DNA from: Centipeda noxia ATCC 43541
Lineage (GTDB): Bacteria > Bacillota > Negativicutes > Selenomonadales > Selenomonadaceae
Length of the DNA stretch: 52,292 nt
Assembly (NCBI RefSeq): GCF_000160555.1
Contig: NZ_GG749278.1
Span: forward strand, 93,668 to 145,959
Direction: 5' to 3'
The position numbers and the translations under genes are program-made. The notes under the pieces are model-generated. The model made no database searches. It saw nothing but the letters and a program-made list of their open reading frames with translations, and had not been told where the DNA came from. Shown in pieces: positions 16,989 through 25,823 of the stretch (its first letter is position 1; every line of letters begins with the position of its first letter).

Positions 16989-17741
16989 TTATCGCGCCGC
17001 ATCCTCTGAAAGAAACGCCGCCGTACGTTCAAATACGCGCTCCCGGATCCCTGTGTCGAGCGGCAGCAAATGCCCCGCATCCGGGAGAATGATCTTCTCG
17101 CGCCTGGAGCTTGCGACATTCTCATAGAGATAGGCTGCGCTCTTCGGATCCGCCGTATGATCGCGCGCCCCGTGCATGATCAGAATGGGCGCGTCCACCC
17201 GTGCGATCTCCCTGCACAGGACCTCAATGACATCCATTACCTCGTGGATGGAGACAAGCGGCATGCGCCGGTAGGTATTGTTCGCGCCATTCGGCACATC
17301 AGACAGCTTGCGGCGCGCCTTCGGCACGTAGCGATCAACGCACGCCTCACGCGTCGGCAAATGCTCGAGCCCCTGCTCCGGCGCGATCATGATGGGAGCG
17401 CAGAGGCTAACGACATGAGCAACTTCCATCTCAACTGAGAGCAGCATCGCAAAAACGGCCCCCATCGAATGGCCGACGACAGAGATGCGGTCGCATGCGC
17501 CGCTGAGAATCGCATAGCCGTCGCGCACGGAGTCCATCCAGTCCTCATGCTCCATGCGGCTCAGGTCCTCAACCGTGGTCCCGTGCCCCGCGAGACGTAT
17601 TGCAAGTACGGTAAAGCCGCGCGCATTCAGATACTCGCCGAGCAGGCGCAGCTCTGCCGGGAGGCCTGTAAATCCATGAATGAGAAGTACGCCGTGCCTC
17701 CCTCCCGGAAGCAAAAACGGCTCTGCCCCCTGCAAGTACAC
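16989..17741 (-). CDS. est: Alpha/beta-hydrolase carboxylesterase
   Basis: 250 residues. HGFTG near residue 23 forms the oxyanion-hole region, the nucleophile elbow is GHSMG (Ser near 93), and the catalytic acid and base are in HGARDHTADP and GHLLPLD. This is the Est30/YvaK-type monoacyl esterase found between secG and rnr in many Firmicutes. The gene starts with GTG at 17741, with a G-rich ribosome site 5 nt upstream. Confidence 0.9.
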   Translation of the reverse strand: MYLQGAEPFLLPGGRHGVLLIHGFTGLPAELRLLGEYLNARGFTVLAIRLAGHGTTVEDLSRMEHEDWMDSVRDGYAILSGACDRISVVGHSMGAVFAMLLSVEMEVAHVVSLCAPIMIAPEQGLEHLPTREACVDRYVPKARRKLSDVPNGANNTYRRMPLVSIHEVMDVIEVLCREIARVDAPILIMHGARDHTADPKSAAYLYENVASSRREKIILPDAGHLLPLDTGIRERVFERTAAFLSEDAAR

Positions 17742-17793
17742 AGCATCCCCCCCTTTCCGAGGGGAAACTCAGACGAATCCCCTACCCTAAAAA

Positions 17794-17824
17794 ATCCCTG
17801 CCCCGCACAGGCGGCAACAGGGAT
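17794..17824 (-). terminator. Terminator between secG and est
   Basis: Minus strand ATCCCTG, then an inner CCGC/GCGG stem, then CAGGGAT followed by TTTTTTAG. It is well formed, so downstream genes must be expressed by read-through or from a promoter not recognised here. Confidence 0.75.
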
Positions 17825-17838
17825 CGTCCCTATTTTGA

Positions 17839-18066
17839 TCAGCTCGACATCCGCGCAATCACAATCGTAATCACGCCGAACAGAATCGCAAACACAACAG
17901 TGACGCGCGCGAGCAGCGCATCCATCCCGCGTGCCTTTCCCGAGAACACCGTATCTCCGCCGCCGTCAAGACCTCCCATGCCGGCAGACTTCGCCTCCTG
18001 CCCGAGCACGGACGCGATTAGAATGATTGCAACGACTGCATCAAGTACCATTAAGAGCGTGAGCAA
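17839..18066 (-). CDS. secG: Preprotein translocase subunit SecG
   Basis: 75 residues with two membrane helices (about 2-21 and 50-70) joined by the loop GQEAKSAGMGGLDGGGDTVF, typical of SecG. It is part of the SecYEG channel. The start is TTG at 18066 with AAGGAAGGGA upstream; an ATG five codons in would remove part of the first helix. Confidence 0.93.
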   Translation of the reverse strand: MLTLLMVLDAVVAIILIASVLGQEAKSAGMGGLDGGGDTVFSGKARGMDALLARVTVVFAILFGVITIVIARMSS

Positions 18067-18104
18067 GAAAACGTCCCTTCCTTCACTAATATTTGTATTT
18101 TGTT

Positions 18105-18134
18105 ATCATAGCACAGACGACGCCGCAGTGGCAA
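18105..18134 (-). promoter_or_regulatory. Promoter of secG
   Basis: Minus strand TTGCCA (18134-18129), 18-bp spacer, TATGAT (18110-18105) with an extended TGC before the -10. Confidence 0.6.
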
Positions 18135-18213
18135 GCGAAATGTATCAAGCGCAGGCGTTTTCCGGAAAGGTTCCGCCGTATCAATGCGGTCAGCAATACA
18201 TCGACCCATGAAA

Positions 18214-18249
18214 AATGCTGCCGATAAGCATACGTTTATCGACAGCATT
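18214..18249 (-). terminator. Terminator of the kinase/dehydrogenase operon
   Basis: Minus strand AATGCTG-T-CGATAA, loop, TTATCG-G-CAGCATT followed by TTT: a 13-bp stem with one mismatch. It marks the end of the operon transcribed from about 25938. Confidence 0.82.
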
Positions 18250-18260
18250 CACAGGGCGTA

Positions 18261-19301
18261 TTAATTGCGGATATTGACCATCTCTTTCCCAGTCAGATAT
18301 CGCTTCAAATCTTCCAGCCCGATCTCCACAGAGGTCATCATCGTGTCGCAGGAGGTTCCTGCAAGATGGCTCGTCAGCGTAATATTGGAGAGCTTCAAGT
18401 ACGGATGGTCGGCAGCCAACGGTTCTTCGTCATACACATCGACAGCTGCGCCGCCGATTGCATGATCCTGCAGCGCTTCCGTCAGAGCGTGCGTGTCGAC
18501 CAATCCGGCGCGCGCCGTGTTGATGAGATATGCCGTCGGCTTCATCTTGGACAGTTCTTCCCTGCCGATGAAATGCTCCGTTTTTTCCGAGAGGCGCAGA
18601 TGAAGCGTCACAATATCCGACTGATGCAGCAGTTCATCCAACGACACAAACGCGACATTGTGATCGTCGAACTGCGTCGGATCAGCATACGGGTCATAGA
18701 CCAGCACCCTGCACTCAAATCCCTGCAGACGCATCCGCACACGCTGTCCGATATATCCGAATCCGATGATCCCAACCGTCATTTTGCGCATATCGTGAAT
18801 ATAGCTCTGGTTATCGTATTTCTTGCACCATTTTCCTTCCATGAGCAGATGATGACTGCGTGCAATATTTTTGTTTTCCGCGATCATCATGCCGACGGTA
18901 AAATCGGCGACCGCATTTGCACTCCGCCACGGCGCGTTGATGAGCTTTACCCCTCTCTCCGTTAAGAGAGGCACATCGGCATTCTCATATCCGCCGCGCA
19001 GAACGGCAGCCACCTTGAGATTCTTTGCCTTTTCGATAATCTCCTTATTGATGGATGCGACATGTACGACGAGAATATCCTTATCCGCACAGTTTTCCAA
19101 CAGTGCCTTGCATGTGGGAGCGGCATCAATCCCCTGATGCTCGATCAGCGTCATGCGGTCGGTAATTGGCCCCATCGCGTACATATCCTTATCTTCGACA
19201 ATTGTGATCTCCGCGCCGAGCGGCTCCAACACGCGCAGTTCTTCCATCATCTCCACTGTAATTCCGCCGTCTGCAACGCAAAGAATTTTTGTTTTATCCA
19301 T
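18261..19301 (-). CDS. D-2-hydroxyacid dehydrogenase (SerA-like), second copy
   Basis: 346 residues. The NAD-binding domain has VGIIGFGYIGQRV. The catalytic triad is visible as Arg in NTARAGLVD, Glu in DVYDEEPL and His in TSHLAG. It oxidises or reduces a 2-hydroxy/2-oxo acid; lack of ACT or other C-terminal domains argues against biosynthetic SerA. Start ATG 19301 replaces an upstream in-frame TTG. It shares runs such as VLRGGYEN, AVADFTVGM and YDPYAD with the dehydrogenase at 23151-24182, so the operon carries a diverged pair. It is the last gene of the operon. Confidence 0.88.
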   Translation of the reverse strand: MDKTKILCVADGGITVEMMEELRVLEPLGAEITIVEDKDMYAMGPITDRMTLIEHQGIDAAPTCKALLENCADKDILVVHVASINKEIIEKAKNLKVAAVLRGGYENADVPLLTERGVKLINAPWRSANAVADFTVGMMIAENKNIARSHHLLMEGKWCKKYDNQSYIHDMRKMTVGIIGFGYIGQRVRMRLQGFECRVLVYDPYADPTQFDDHNVAFVSLDELLHQSDIVTLHLRLSEKTEHFIGREELSKMKPTAYLINTARAGLVDTHALTEALQDHAIGGAAVDVYDEEPLAADHPYLKLSNITLTSHLAGTSCDTMMTSVEIGLEDLKRYLTGKEMVNIRN

Positions 19302-19369
19302 AATCAGCACCCTCAATTTCCGTCAGGTTTCCTGCCTGCATTACAACAGGGCTCCCCCGCCAACAGTGC

Positions 19370-20254
19370 TCAAGCCTTTCCTGCCGAACCGACCAGGTCA
19401 ATCTTTTGACGCACGACCTCCTGCAGTGCAGCAAGCGGCTTTTGATAGAGCTGATGTGGCCAAATCGCCAAATGCTCGGCAGTCTGCAGTTCTTCCTTGA
19501 GCGTGCCGTTGAATGCGGTCAGCATCTCGGAAAAAATATTCAGCTTGCATATGCCGTTTGCGACAGACTTCCTGATCAGCTCATCCGGCGTACCCGATCC
19601 TCCGTGCATCACCATCGGCACGGTCGATATCGCGTTTAGTTCCTGCAGCCGTTCAAAATGAATCTTCGGCTTATGCACGTAGAGCCCGTGTGCCGTTCCC
19701 ACAGCGACGGCGATGCAGTCCACCTGCGTGCGCTCGATGAAATCCGCCAGCTCGCTCGGCTGCGTCAGATAATCGTCGGGATTGTCGAACGTATCCTTTT
19801 TTTCAGCGCCGATCTCGCTGCTCCCGACAATACCATCTCCCACGTGCCCGAGTTCGGCCTCCACAGTCACGTCAAAGCGATGCGCATATGCAACCACTTC
19901 GCTCGTCTTGCGGATATTTTCCTCCAGAGGGAGCACAGAACCGTCAAACATCACCGAAGAAAAGCCTCCGTCAATACACTGTCGAATGAACGGAATATCC
20001 ACTGCATGATCGAGATGGACCGCAACGGGCACGGATGCATTTTCTGCAATTTTCCGCAGATAGCCGAGCCAGTGGGAAAGTCGATCGCCCGCGAGATCGA
20101 CGGTCAGGCCCATCAAAATGACCGGCGACTTCTTTTCTTCGGCCGCCTCGGTAACAGCCATTGCCATATCGAGGTTGCTCACATCAAACGCACCGACAGC
20201 ATATTTTCCCGTTCGCGCGTCGGTCAGCATTTTCTTCATGTTTACCAAAGGCAT
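19370..20254 (-). CDS. Class II (zinc) ketose-bisphosphate aldolase family
   Basis: 294 residues of the FbaA/GatY/KbaY type. Catalytic Asp82 and zinc ligand His83 are in VHLDHA, Glu residues in VEAELGHVG (about 132-138), His189 in GTAHG and His217 in MHGGSG. Such enzymes split ketose (bis)phosphates into DHAP plus an aldehyde. In this operon it probably cleaves the phosphorylated product of the kinase or dehydrogenases. It is more like tagatose/other-ketose aldolases by context than central FBP aldolase. GGAGGAGGG precedes the ATG. Confidence 0.88.
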   Translation of the reverse strand: MPLVNMKKMLTDARTGKYAVGAFDVSNLDMAMAVTEAAEEKKSPVILMGLTVDLAGDRLSHWLGYLRKIAENASVPVAVHLDHAVDIPFIRQCIDGGFSSVMFDGSVLPLEENIRKTSEVVAYAHRFDVTVEAELGHVGDGIVGSSEIGAEKKDTFDNPDDYLTQPSELADFIERTQVDCIAVAVGTAHGLYVHKPKIHFERLQELNAISTVPMVMHGGSGTPDELIRKSVANGICKLNIFSEMLTAFNGTLKEELQTAEHLAIWPHQLYQKPLAALQEVVRQKIDLVGSAGKA

Positions 20255-20278
20255 ATATATCCCTCCTCCTGCAGCGCT

Positions 20279-20842
20279 TCAGTCGGCCGCTTTCCAGTCC
20301 CACATTGTCTGCGTGCTCGTCATAATGCCATCAAATCCGCGCTGATAAAGCCTCTGCGCAAATTCGATCCGATTGATGAATCCGCTCGCAAAAATTTTGC
20401 CGGGGAATCCCCTTCGAAACTCGTCAATGAAATCATATGCACAAATTGCCGGTCTGAGCTCTATGGCGTCCGGCTTCGTCACTTCGATAGAGCGGAAAGC
20501 CATTTCCAAAGAAAGAGAATCCAGAAGCGCAATCTTCCAAATGGTCTTCAACCCGACCGCTTTTGCTCTGCTGATCTGATACGCATTTGCGCCGATGACA
20601 GCATCCACCTTGTAGGCTTTCTTCAGCATCTCAAAGGCGATCGTATCCGTTCCGAGACCGCCAATGAGCTCATGATTGACAAAGACTTCTTTGCGGTGTT
20701 TATGACAAAGCGTTGTCAGTTCCGCGAGATTCCCTATATGAGATACCGTACTCAGCAGGATCTCCCTTCGCTCCGACTTCAGTGCCTTGTCCAAATTTCG
20801 TATATCCCGTACGGAGGGGATCAGCATGAACTCCCTAGCCAT
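20279..20842 (-). CDS. glpP: GlpP-family (glycerol-3-phosphate responsive) antiterminator
   Basis: 187 residues, the normal size of GlpP. The TIM-barrel-like regulator has LLSTVSHIGNL, HKHRKEVFVNHELIGGLG, PDAIELRPA and the C-terminal ASGFINRIEF. Family members bind glycerol 3-phosphate and a leader mRNA and prevent termination. Here the gene sits inside a carbohydrate operon, and its start overlaps the FGGY kinase stop by 8 nt. The same operon has a terminator hairpin in its leader (25830-25873), the obvious candidate target. The effector could be G3P or another phosphorylated intermediate. Confidence 0.85.
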   Translation of the reverse strand: MAREFMLIPSVRDIRNLDKALKSERREILLSTVSHIGNLAELTTLCHKHRKEVFVNHELIGGLGTDTIAFEMLKKAYKVDAVIGANAYQISRAKAVGLKTIWKIALLDSLSLEMAFRSIEVTKPDAIELRPAICAYDFIDEFRRGFPGKIFASGFINRIEFAQRLYQRGFDGIMTSTQTMWDWKAAD

Positions 20843-22364
20843 CCTGATTCCCGCTCCAATACTGCAGCAAATGTCGGTTCAGCCGATGCCATTCGGCATA
20901 TCTCTTTTGAAAGAATGCAGCCTTTTCCGGATTCGGAACAACCGGAGGCTTCAGCTTGACCGAACGTACGAATGCCTCTTCATAACTCTTGTATACACCC
21001 GCGCCGATGCCGGCAACAATAGCGACGCCATGCGCGCCTGTTTCATCACACTCGACAATTTCCACAGGAAGACGCATCGTATCGGCAAAGATCTGTGTCC
21101 ACACAGGGCTCTTTGCCATTCCTCCTGTCAAACGGATAAGGGAGGCAGGCAGTCCGGCATTGATGAGGAAATCAATGTGAAATTTGTGAATGAAGGCGAT
21201 CCCTTCGACGACCGCATAGCACAGTTCACCATATGACGTATGCATATTGATATTGCTGAATCCCGCACGCGCATTTACATGGATACTGGGCGATGCTACA
21301 AACGGCTGAAAATACGGCGTATCCATATCGGGCTCCGCCTGTCGTATCCATTCGTTCAACACATCGTAATAGTCACGCTGCTCATAGACGGCAGTCAGCC
21401 GAGCCTTATCCCCAAGTACGTGATGAAACCATTCGTAGTTCGTCGCAGATGCCCCCGTATACGAACAGTTGAGGTATTCATTCTTGTGAATATAGGGCAT
21501 ATTGCTCGATGCATTCGGTATGACGCGGTCCGAATGCGTTTCGTTGATGCACCACGAACCGGCAATGGATGTAATCACCCCGTCTCCCGTCGCTCCTGCC
21601 CCGACAAGGCTCGCCAGAATATCCATCATGCCTGCGGCGATCGGGGTCCCCTCGCAGAGACCGGTCAGCTCCGCCGCCTCCTTCGTCACAGTGCCGACAA
21701 TCTGCTCTGGACTTGAATACAGCGTCGGCAGCTTGTCGAACATCTCCGGAATACCGTAGAGATTCATGAGCTCTTCCGAATACTCCATCGTGTCCATATC
21801 GACCATGAATGAGCCGCCGATGATGTTGAGATCTGTGGCAAACTTGCCGGATAAACGATACATCAGATAATCCTTGAACATCAATACGCTGCCGATCCGG
21901 TCATAAACAGCGCGCTCATGCTCTTTGTACCAGCGCAGAATCGGTCCTGGCTCCCCTGCAAACAGAGTCCCATGGACCATGCGGTTAATCTTCTCATAGG
22001 TTCCCTCTTGCTGGTACAACGCGATGATATCGTTGGCGCGGTAATCCTGCGAGAAACACCCGGGCGCGATCGACCAGCCATTCTCATCGAGAAATACAAT
22101 GCCGTTGCCAAAAGAAGTAATTCCTATGCCGGCGATATCCTCTGCCGCGACACCGGCCTTCTCAATCGCCTGCTTAATGCATTGCGATACGATGCGCCAG
22201 AGCTCGTCGACGTCGAATTCCTCAAATCCTCTGCCGCGCGGCGCAAGATGCATGCGCTCAGAGCTTTTCGTCGACGCCGAGGCGACGACCTTTCCCGTCT
22301 CATCAAAAATGACCACCTTGCTGGATGTGCTTCCCGCATCGATTCCGATCAAATATTTTGCCAT
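20835..22364 (-). CDS. FGGY-family carbohydrate kinase
   Basis: 509 residues, typical length. The ATP/sugar motif IGIDAGSTSSKVVIFD opens the protein, SFGNGIVFLDENG is near residue 93, the catalytic-base region is AAGMMDILAS (Asp near 245), and LTGGMAKSPVW near residue 417 is the second FGGY signature. It phosphorylates a sugar, ketose or polyol; by overall look it is nearest the xylulokinase/L-xylulokinase-like group, but the substrate is unknown. Its presence implies an unphosphorylated cytoplasmic substrate, which is odd beside a PTS EIIC. AAAGGAGGG precedes the ATG. Confidence 0.88.
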   Translation of the reverse strand: MAKYLIGIDAGSTSSKVVIFDETGKVVASASTKSSERMHLAPRGRGFEEFDVDELWRIVSQCIKQAIEKAGVAAEDIAGIGITSFGNGIVFLDENGWSIAPGCFSQDYRANDIIALYQQEGTYEKINRMVHGTLFAGEPGPILRWYKEHERAVYDRIGSVLMFKDYLMYRLSGKFATDLNIIGGSFMVDMDTMEYSEELMNLYGIPEMFDKLPTLYSSPEQIVGTVTKEAAELTGLCEGTPIAAGMMDILASLVGAGATGDGVITSIAGSWCINETHSDRVIPNASSNMPYIHKNEYLNCSYTGASATNYEWFHHVLGDKARLTAVYEQRDYYDVLNEWIRQAEPDMDTPYFQPFVASPSIHVNARAGFSNINMHTSYGELCYAVVEGIAFIHKFHIDFLINAGLPASLIRLTGGMAKSPVWTQIFADTMRLPVEIVECDETGAHGVAIVAGIGAGVYKSYEEAFVRSVKLKPPVVPNPEKAAFFQKRYAEWHRLNRHLLQYWSGNQDG

Positions 22365-22386
22365 AACAATCCCTCCTTTCGGTTCT

Positions 22387-23142
22387 TTAACGCATCAGCA
22401 TGCCGCCCGTAGCGTCCAGCGTGATCCCCGTCAGATAGTCCGCCTTATTCGAACACAGGAACAGAATGCTGTACGCGACTTCCTCCGGCTCTGCGACTCT
22501 GCCGAGCGGGATTCGCTTGCAATAATATTCTCTGCGCGTTTTCAGCACCTCGTGAATCATGGGGGTATCCATAATTCCGGGCGCGACCGCGTTGACATTG
22601 ATGCCATGGGGCGCAAGCTCGCGCGCAAGCGACACTGTAAAGGACACCAATCCGCCCTTGGAAGCCGCATAGTGCGCATGTCCCGTGGTCGAGCCGGCAA
22701 ACGCCGCCTGCGACACAACGTTCACGATCTTCCCCGGTTTCTTCTGATCCACCAAATACCGGGCAAAATCACGACACAACACAAACGGGCTGACCAGATT
22801 GACCTCTATGGTATGCCGGAAGGCCTCCTCCTCCATATCGAGGACATAGGCCTGCGGCCAGATGCCTGCCGCGTTGACAAGCATATCAAGCCTACCGAAG
22901 GCTGCGAGCGCTTCACGCACAACATTACTGCGTCCGCTGCCGCTCAAATCGCATGCGATTCCTGCTGCTTGTACTCCATATCTTTCCCGGAGCTGCGCCG
23001 CAAGTGCGGCACAGTCATCCTCATGCCGGCTGACGGCAATGACATTCGTGCCCTCCTGTGCAAAGAGCTCACATGTCGCCCTCCCGAGCCCTTTCGTGCC
23101 TCCAATAACGAGCGCATTTTTCCCTTGTAATCCGAACTCCAT
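22387..23142 (-). CDS. Short-chain dehydrogenase/reductase
   Basis: 251 residues. It has the nucleotide-binding GGTKGLGRA, NAAGIWP, catalytic Ser in VVSQAAF, Tyr and Lys in YAASKGG, and the C-terminal LTGITLDATGG typical of classical SDRs such as 3-oxoacyl-ACP or gluconate 5-dehydrogenases. It probably interconverts a polyol or sugar acid and its keto form in this operon. Start ATG 23142 is chosen over an upstream in-frame codon because of GAGGTGG and family alignment. It overlaps nothing but starts 8 nt before the end of the preceding dehydrogenase is passed (23151). Confidence 0.88.
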   Translation of the reverse strand: MEFGLQGKNALVIGGTKGLGRATCELFAQEGTNVIAVSRHEDDCAALAAQLRERYGVQAAGIACDLSGSGRSNVVREALAAFGRLDMLVNAAGIWPQAYVLDMEEEAFRHTIEVNLVSPFVLCRDFARYLVDQKKPGKIVNVVSQAAFAGSTTGHAHYAASKGGLVSFTVSLARELAPHGINVNAVAPGIMDTPMIHEVLKTRREYYCKRIPLGRVAEPEEVAYSILFLCSNKADYLTGITLDATGGMLMR

Positions 23143-23150
23143 CACCCACC

Positions 23151-24182
23151 TCACTTCTGCCGCACGATGCAAGGCGACGTCAGGTCTCCGGAGAGCGCGC
23201 CCTCCATCTCCCGCGCGAGCAATACGGGCGAATGCAGGAAAGCATCTACGGTGCCTCCTGCCAAATGCGGCGTAATGGTGACGTTGTCAAGACCGACCAG
23301 GGGATCGTCCCCTTTGAGCGGCTCATGTTCAAAGACATCCAGTGCCGCTCCCTGAATCCGCTTTTCCTTCAGCGCCGCATAGAGCGCCGTTTCGTCGACG
23401 AGTCCGGCGCGCGCGGTATTGATGAAATACGCCGTCGGCTTCATCAAAGAGAACGCGCGCGCGTTCATCATCCCCTTCGTTTCGTCGGTAAGCCGTCCAT
23501 GTATCGTCACAAAATCCGCGTGCACAAGCAATTCATCCAGAGAAACGCGCGCAACATAATCCGGCAATGCATCCGCATAGGGGTCGTAGCCGAGCAGCTG
23601 CACATCGAAGCCATGCAGTCTCTTTGCAACCTTTCGGCCGATCTGCCCCATGCCGATGATGCCGACCGTCTTATCCTCCAGATCGGGTACCGTCGCAGCA
23701 TTCGCATAGTCGCGGACCCAGCGACCCTCCTTCAGGTTCGCATGTGCACGCGCGATGTTGCGGCACTCGCTCAGGATCATTCCGACGGTGAAGTCGGCGA
23801 CGGCGGTCGCATTGCGTCCAGGGGTATGGTAAACAGTGATGCCTTTCTGCGCCGCATATGGCACATTCACATTTTCGTACCCGCCGCGCAGTACGCCGAT
23901 GAAGCGGAGCTTCGTGCAGGCATCAAGAACTTTTTTCGTGATCGGGCAGAACTGCGTAATGAGAATCTCCGCATCGCGCAGCTTGTCAATGAGGGCATCC
24001 GGCACGTCATAGACCTCGCTGCCCTGTGTCTCCACCTGCAGATTGATCCCCTGCAGTTCCTCATAGTCCCTCAGCGGCCAGTCAACCACCTCGATCTGCA
24101 CGCCCTTTTCCCGATAGCCGGAAAACCCGGCCTCAATGTACGGCGCCGGTATCAAGAGGTCGCCGATTCCAACGAGCTTCAT
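23151..24182 (-). CDS. D-2-hydroxyacid dehydrogenase (SerA-like), first copy
   Basis: 343 residues. VGIIGMGQIGRKV is the NAD motif; Arg is in NTARAGLVD, Glu in DVFEHEPL and His in TPHLAGG. Like the copy at 18261-19301, it lacks regulatory domains and carries VLRGGYEN and AVADFTVGM, so the two belong to one subfamily. The pairing of such a dehydrogenase with an FGGY kinase recalls Bacillus subtilis yoaD-yoaC, whose substrate I do not know to be settled. AAAGGAG is rather far (about 11 nt) from the ATG. Confidence 0.88.
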   Translation of the reverse strand: MKLVGIGDLLIPAPYIEAGFSGYREKGVQIEVVDWPLRDYEELQGINLQVETQGSEVYDVPDALIDKLRDAEILITQFCPITKKVLDACTKLRFIGVLRGGYENVNVPYAAQKGITVYHTPGRNATAVADFTVGMILSECRNIARAHANLKEGRWVRDYANAATVPDLEDKTVGIIGMGQIGRKVAKRLHGFDVQLLGYDPYADALPDYVARVSLDELLVHADFVTIHGRLTDETKGMMNARAFSLMKPTAYFINTARAGLVDETALYAALKEKRIQGAALDVFEHEPLKGDDPLVGLDNVTITPHLAGGTVDAFLHSPVLLAREMEGALSGDLTSPCIVRQK

Positions 24183-24198
24183 AGACGCAGCATCTCCT

Positions 24199-25461
24199 TT
24201 ATTTTCCGATCAACTCGCCCAGCTTGACGAGTGCCCATCCTACGGGCGTATTGTAAGACGATACCAGATTGCCCAGCTCCGTCGAAGTCACGTTGCTCGG
24301 CAGCCTCACATTCGCCCGATCTGCCGCTGTTCCGTAAATACCCGAGAGACTGCTGCCCGCATAGAGCGCAATCGTCACGATAAAGAGCCCTGTGATAAAG
24401 ATGCGGAACATGTTGCGCTTGCAGAACGGTGCCACCATGGAGATAACGAACACGATCGATGCAAGATCAACAAACGGCAGCATGCGGTTCCCCGGCAGAA
24501 TGATCGAGATGAAAAGCGCAGCGGGAATGAGCAGCAGCCCCGTTGCGATAATGCACGGCTCACCGATCAAAAGCGCTGTATCCATTCCGATGTTGAATTC
24601 CCGCCCCGGGAAAATTTTCTTCAGCACCGTCTCTGCCTGATCGCGGACAATCATAACACCCTCGACGGTAATCTCTACCATTTTCGGCAGGAGAATCATA
24701 ACGGCGGCCACTTGAACTGCGAGGAAAGCGCATTGTCCGACGCCCCAGCCCGCAAGGACACCCATACCTGCCCCGAGAACCGTAGCGAGTGTGATCGGTT
24801 TTCCAAGGACGCCAAGCTTTTGAATGACGCCCTCCGGACTCAGATTAATCTTGTTGAGTCCCGGTATCCGTTCAATGACGGCATTGACCAAAATACCGAT
24901 GGGAACGTAGACGCCGCATGTAGCATGAACAAAGGCTACTCCTTTGATATTGTACATTTTTTGAATCGCCGGAGCAGTTTTATCCGCAATGATAAAGGCG
25001 ATCAGATAGAGCGTAAGCGATGCTGCCGTCCCGAGAGCCAGGCTGTCTGTCTCATAGTAGACCATGGAGCCCGGCAGGAGAATCAGCCAATAATTGAAAA
25101 TATCAATGTTTAATATCTGGGTTTTCTTGAGTGCCAGGAGCACCATGTTTAAAATGATGGCTCCCGGCACGACCATCGGGATCAAGGGCGAAGACCATCC
25201 GATCGCAGCACTCGTCGCCCACCCCGCATCAATGACGGTCAGGCTCGCACCGAACCGTTCGACCATATCCTCTGAGGCAGGTCCAAGACTGTTCAAAAGC
25301 ATGGATACGATCAGGTTAATACCGGTAAAGCCAACGCCGACCAACATTCCCGCTTCGAAGGCTCTGCCGACAGACAGTCGGAAACAGATCCCCAAGATAA
25401 AGAAGATCACAGGCATCATGACAGTCGGCCCCAACGCCAAAATTTCATTCAAAAAGTCCAT
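24199..25461 (-). CDS. GatC-like PTS EIIC (galactitol family)
   Basis: 420-residue membrane protein with about 10-12 hydrophobic segments. GPTVMMPVIFFILG near the N-terminus, the GWSSPLIPMVVPGAI loop, FNYWLILLPGSM near residue 125, and GVGQCAFLAVQ belong to the EIIC_GatC family. Such proteins move galactitol or related polyols and pentitols. No EIIA or EIIB gene is found beside it, unlike normal gatABC. Start ATG 25461 has GAGGTG at 6 nt; an in-frame GTG lies three codons upstream. It is the second gene of the operon, after the HPr-like gene. Confidence 0.88.
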   Translation of the reverse strand: MDFLNEILALGPTVMMPVIFFILGICFRLSVGRAFEAGMLVGVGFTGINLIVSMLLNSLGPASEDMVERFGASLTVIDAGWATSAAIGWSSPLIPMVVPGAIILNMVLLALKKTQILNIDIFNYWLILLPGSMVYYETDSLALGTAASLTLYLIAFIIADKTAPAIQKMYNIKGVAFVHATCGVYVPIGILVNAVIERIPGLNKINLSPEGVIQKLGVLGKPITLATVLGAGMGVLAGWGVGQCAFLAVQVAAVMILLPKMVEITVEGVMIVRDQAETVLKKIFPGREFNIGMDTALLIGEPCIIATGLLLIPAALFISIILPGNRMLPFVDLASIVFVISMVAPFCKRNMFRIFITGLFIVTIALYAGSSLSGIYGTAADRANVRLPSNVTSTELGNLVSSYNTPVGWALVKLGELIGK

Positions 25462-25506
25462 GATTCTCACCTCGCTGTCAGAATTTCTTACCCGATTTTC
25501 CAGGTC

Positions 25507-25770
25507 CTACTGGTAAATCTCCTTCGCAGCCATCATTCCGGCCAAGGTGTACACCGCCGCCGTTTCTTCTTCACCGGAGGCTTCAACTGTGACCTCAGTA
25601 CCGCATGTGATGCCGAGCCCCATGATTTGCAATACATCCGTCGCCTTTGCCGTCTTGCCGTTCGCATGAAGCCGGACATCTGCCTGAAACTTCGACGCTC
25701 TCTCGGCAATCAATACAGCGGGGCGGGCATGGAGGCCGGAGGTATTTGCCATGGTGATGGTCACTTTCAT
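25507..25770 (-). CDS. HPr-like phosphocarrier with Asp at the Ser46 position
   Basis: 87 residues, full HPr length. The active-site GLHARPA gives His14 (HPr His15). A gap-free comparison with B. subtilis HPr, as I remember it, places Asp45 (KATDVLQIMGLGI) where HPr has regulatory Ser46 (LKSIMGVMSLGI). So it can carry phosphate on His but cannot be phosphorylated by HPr kinase, and may mimic seryl-phosphorylated HPr. Start ATG 25770 has AAAGGAGTG upstream; a longer open frame runs back through the leader terminator and is not used. It is the first gene of the operon, which suggests a dedicated, not general, phosphocarrier. Confidence 0.88.
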   Translation of the reverse strand: MKVTITMANTSGLHARPAVLIAERASKFQADVRLHANGKTAKATDVLQIMGLGITCGTEVTVEASGEEETAAVYTLAGMMAAKEIYQ

Positions 25771-25823
25771 CTTTTTCACTCCTTTCGTATCGGAGTCCGC
25801 AGCCCTACGGTCTTCCGACAAAT

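Noticed and set aside
19658-20959. A 433-codon plus-strand open frame opposite the aldolase, glpP and kinase end
   Set aside because: It crosses three recognised minus-strand genes with complete motifs and shows no domain of its own.
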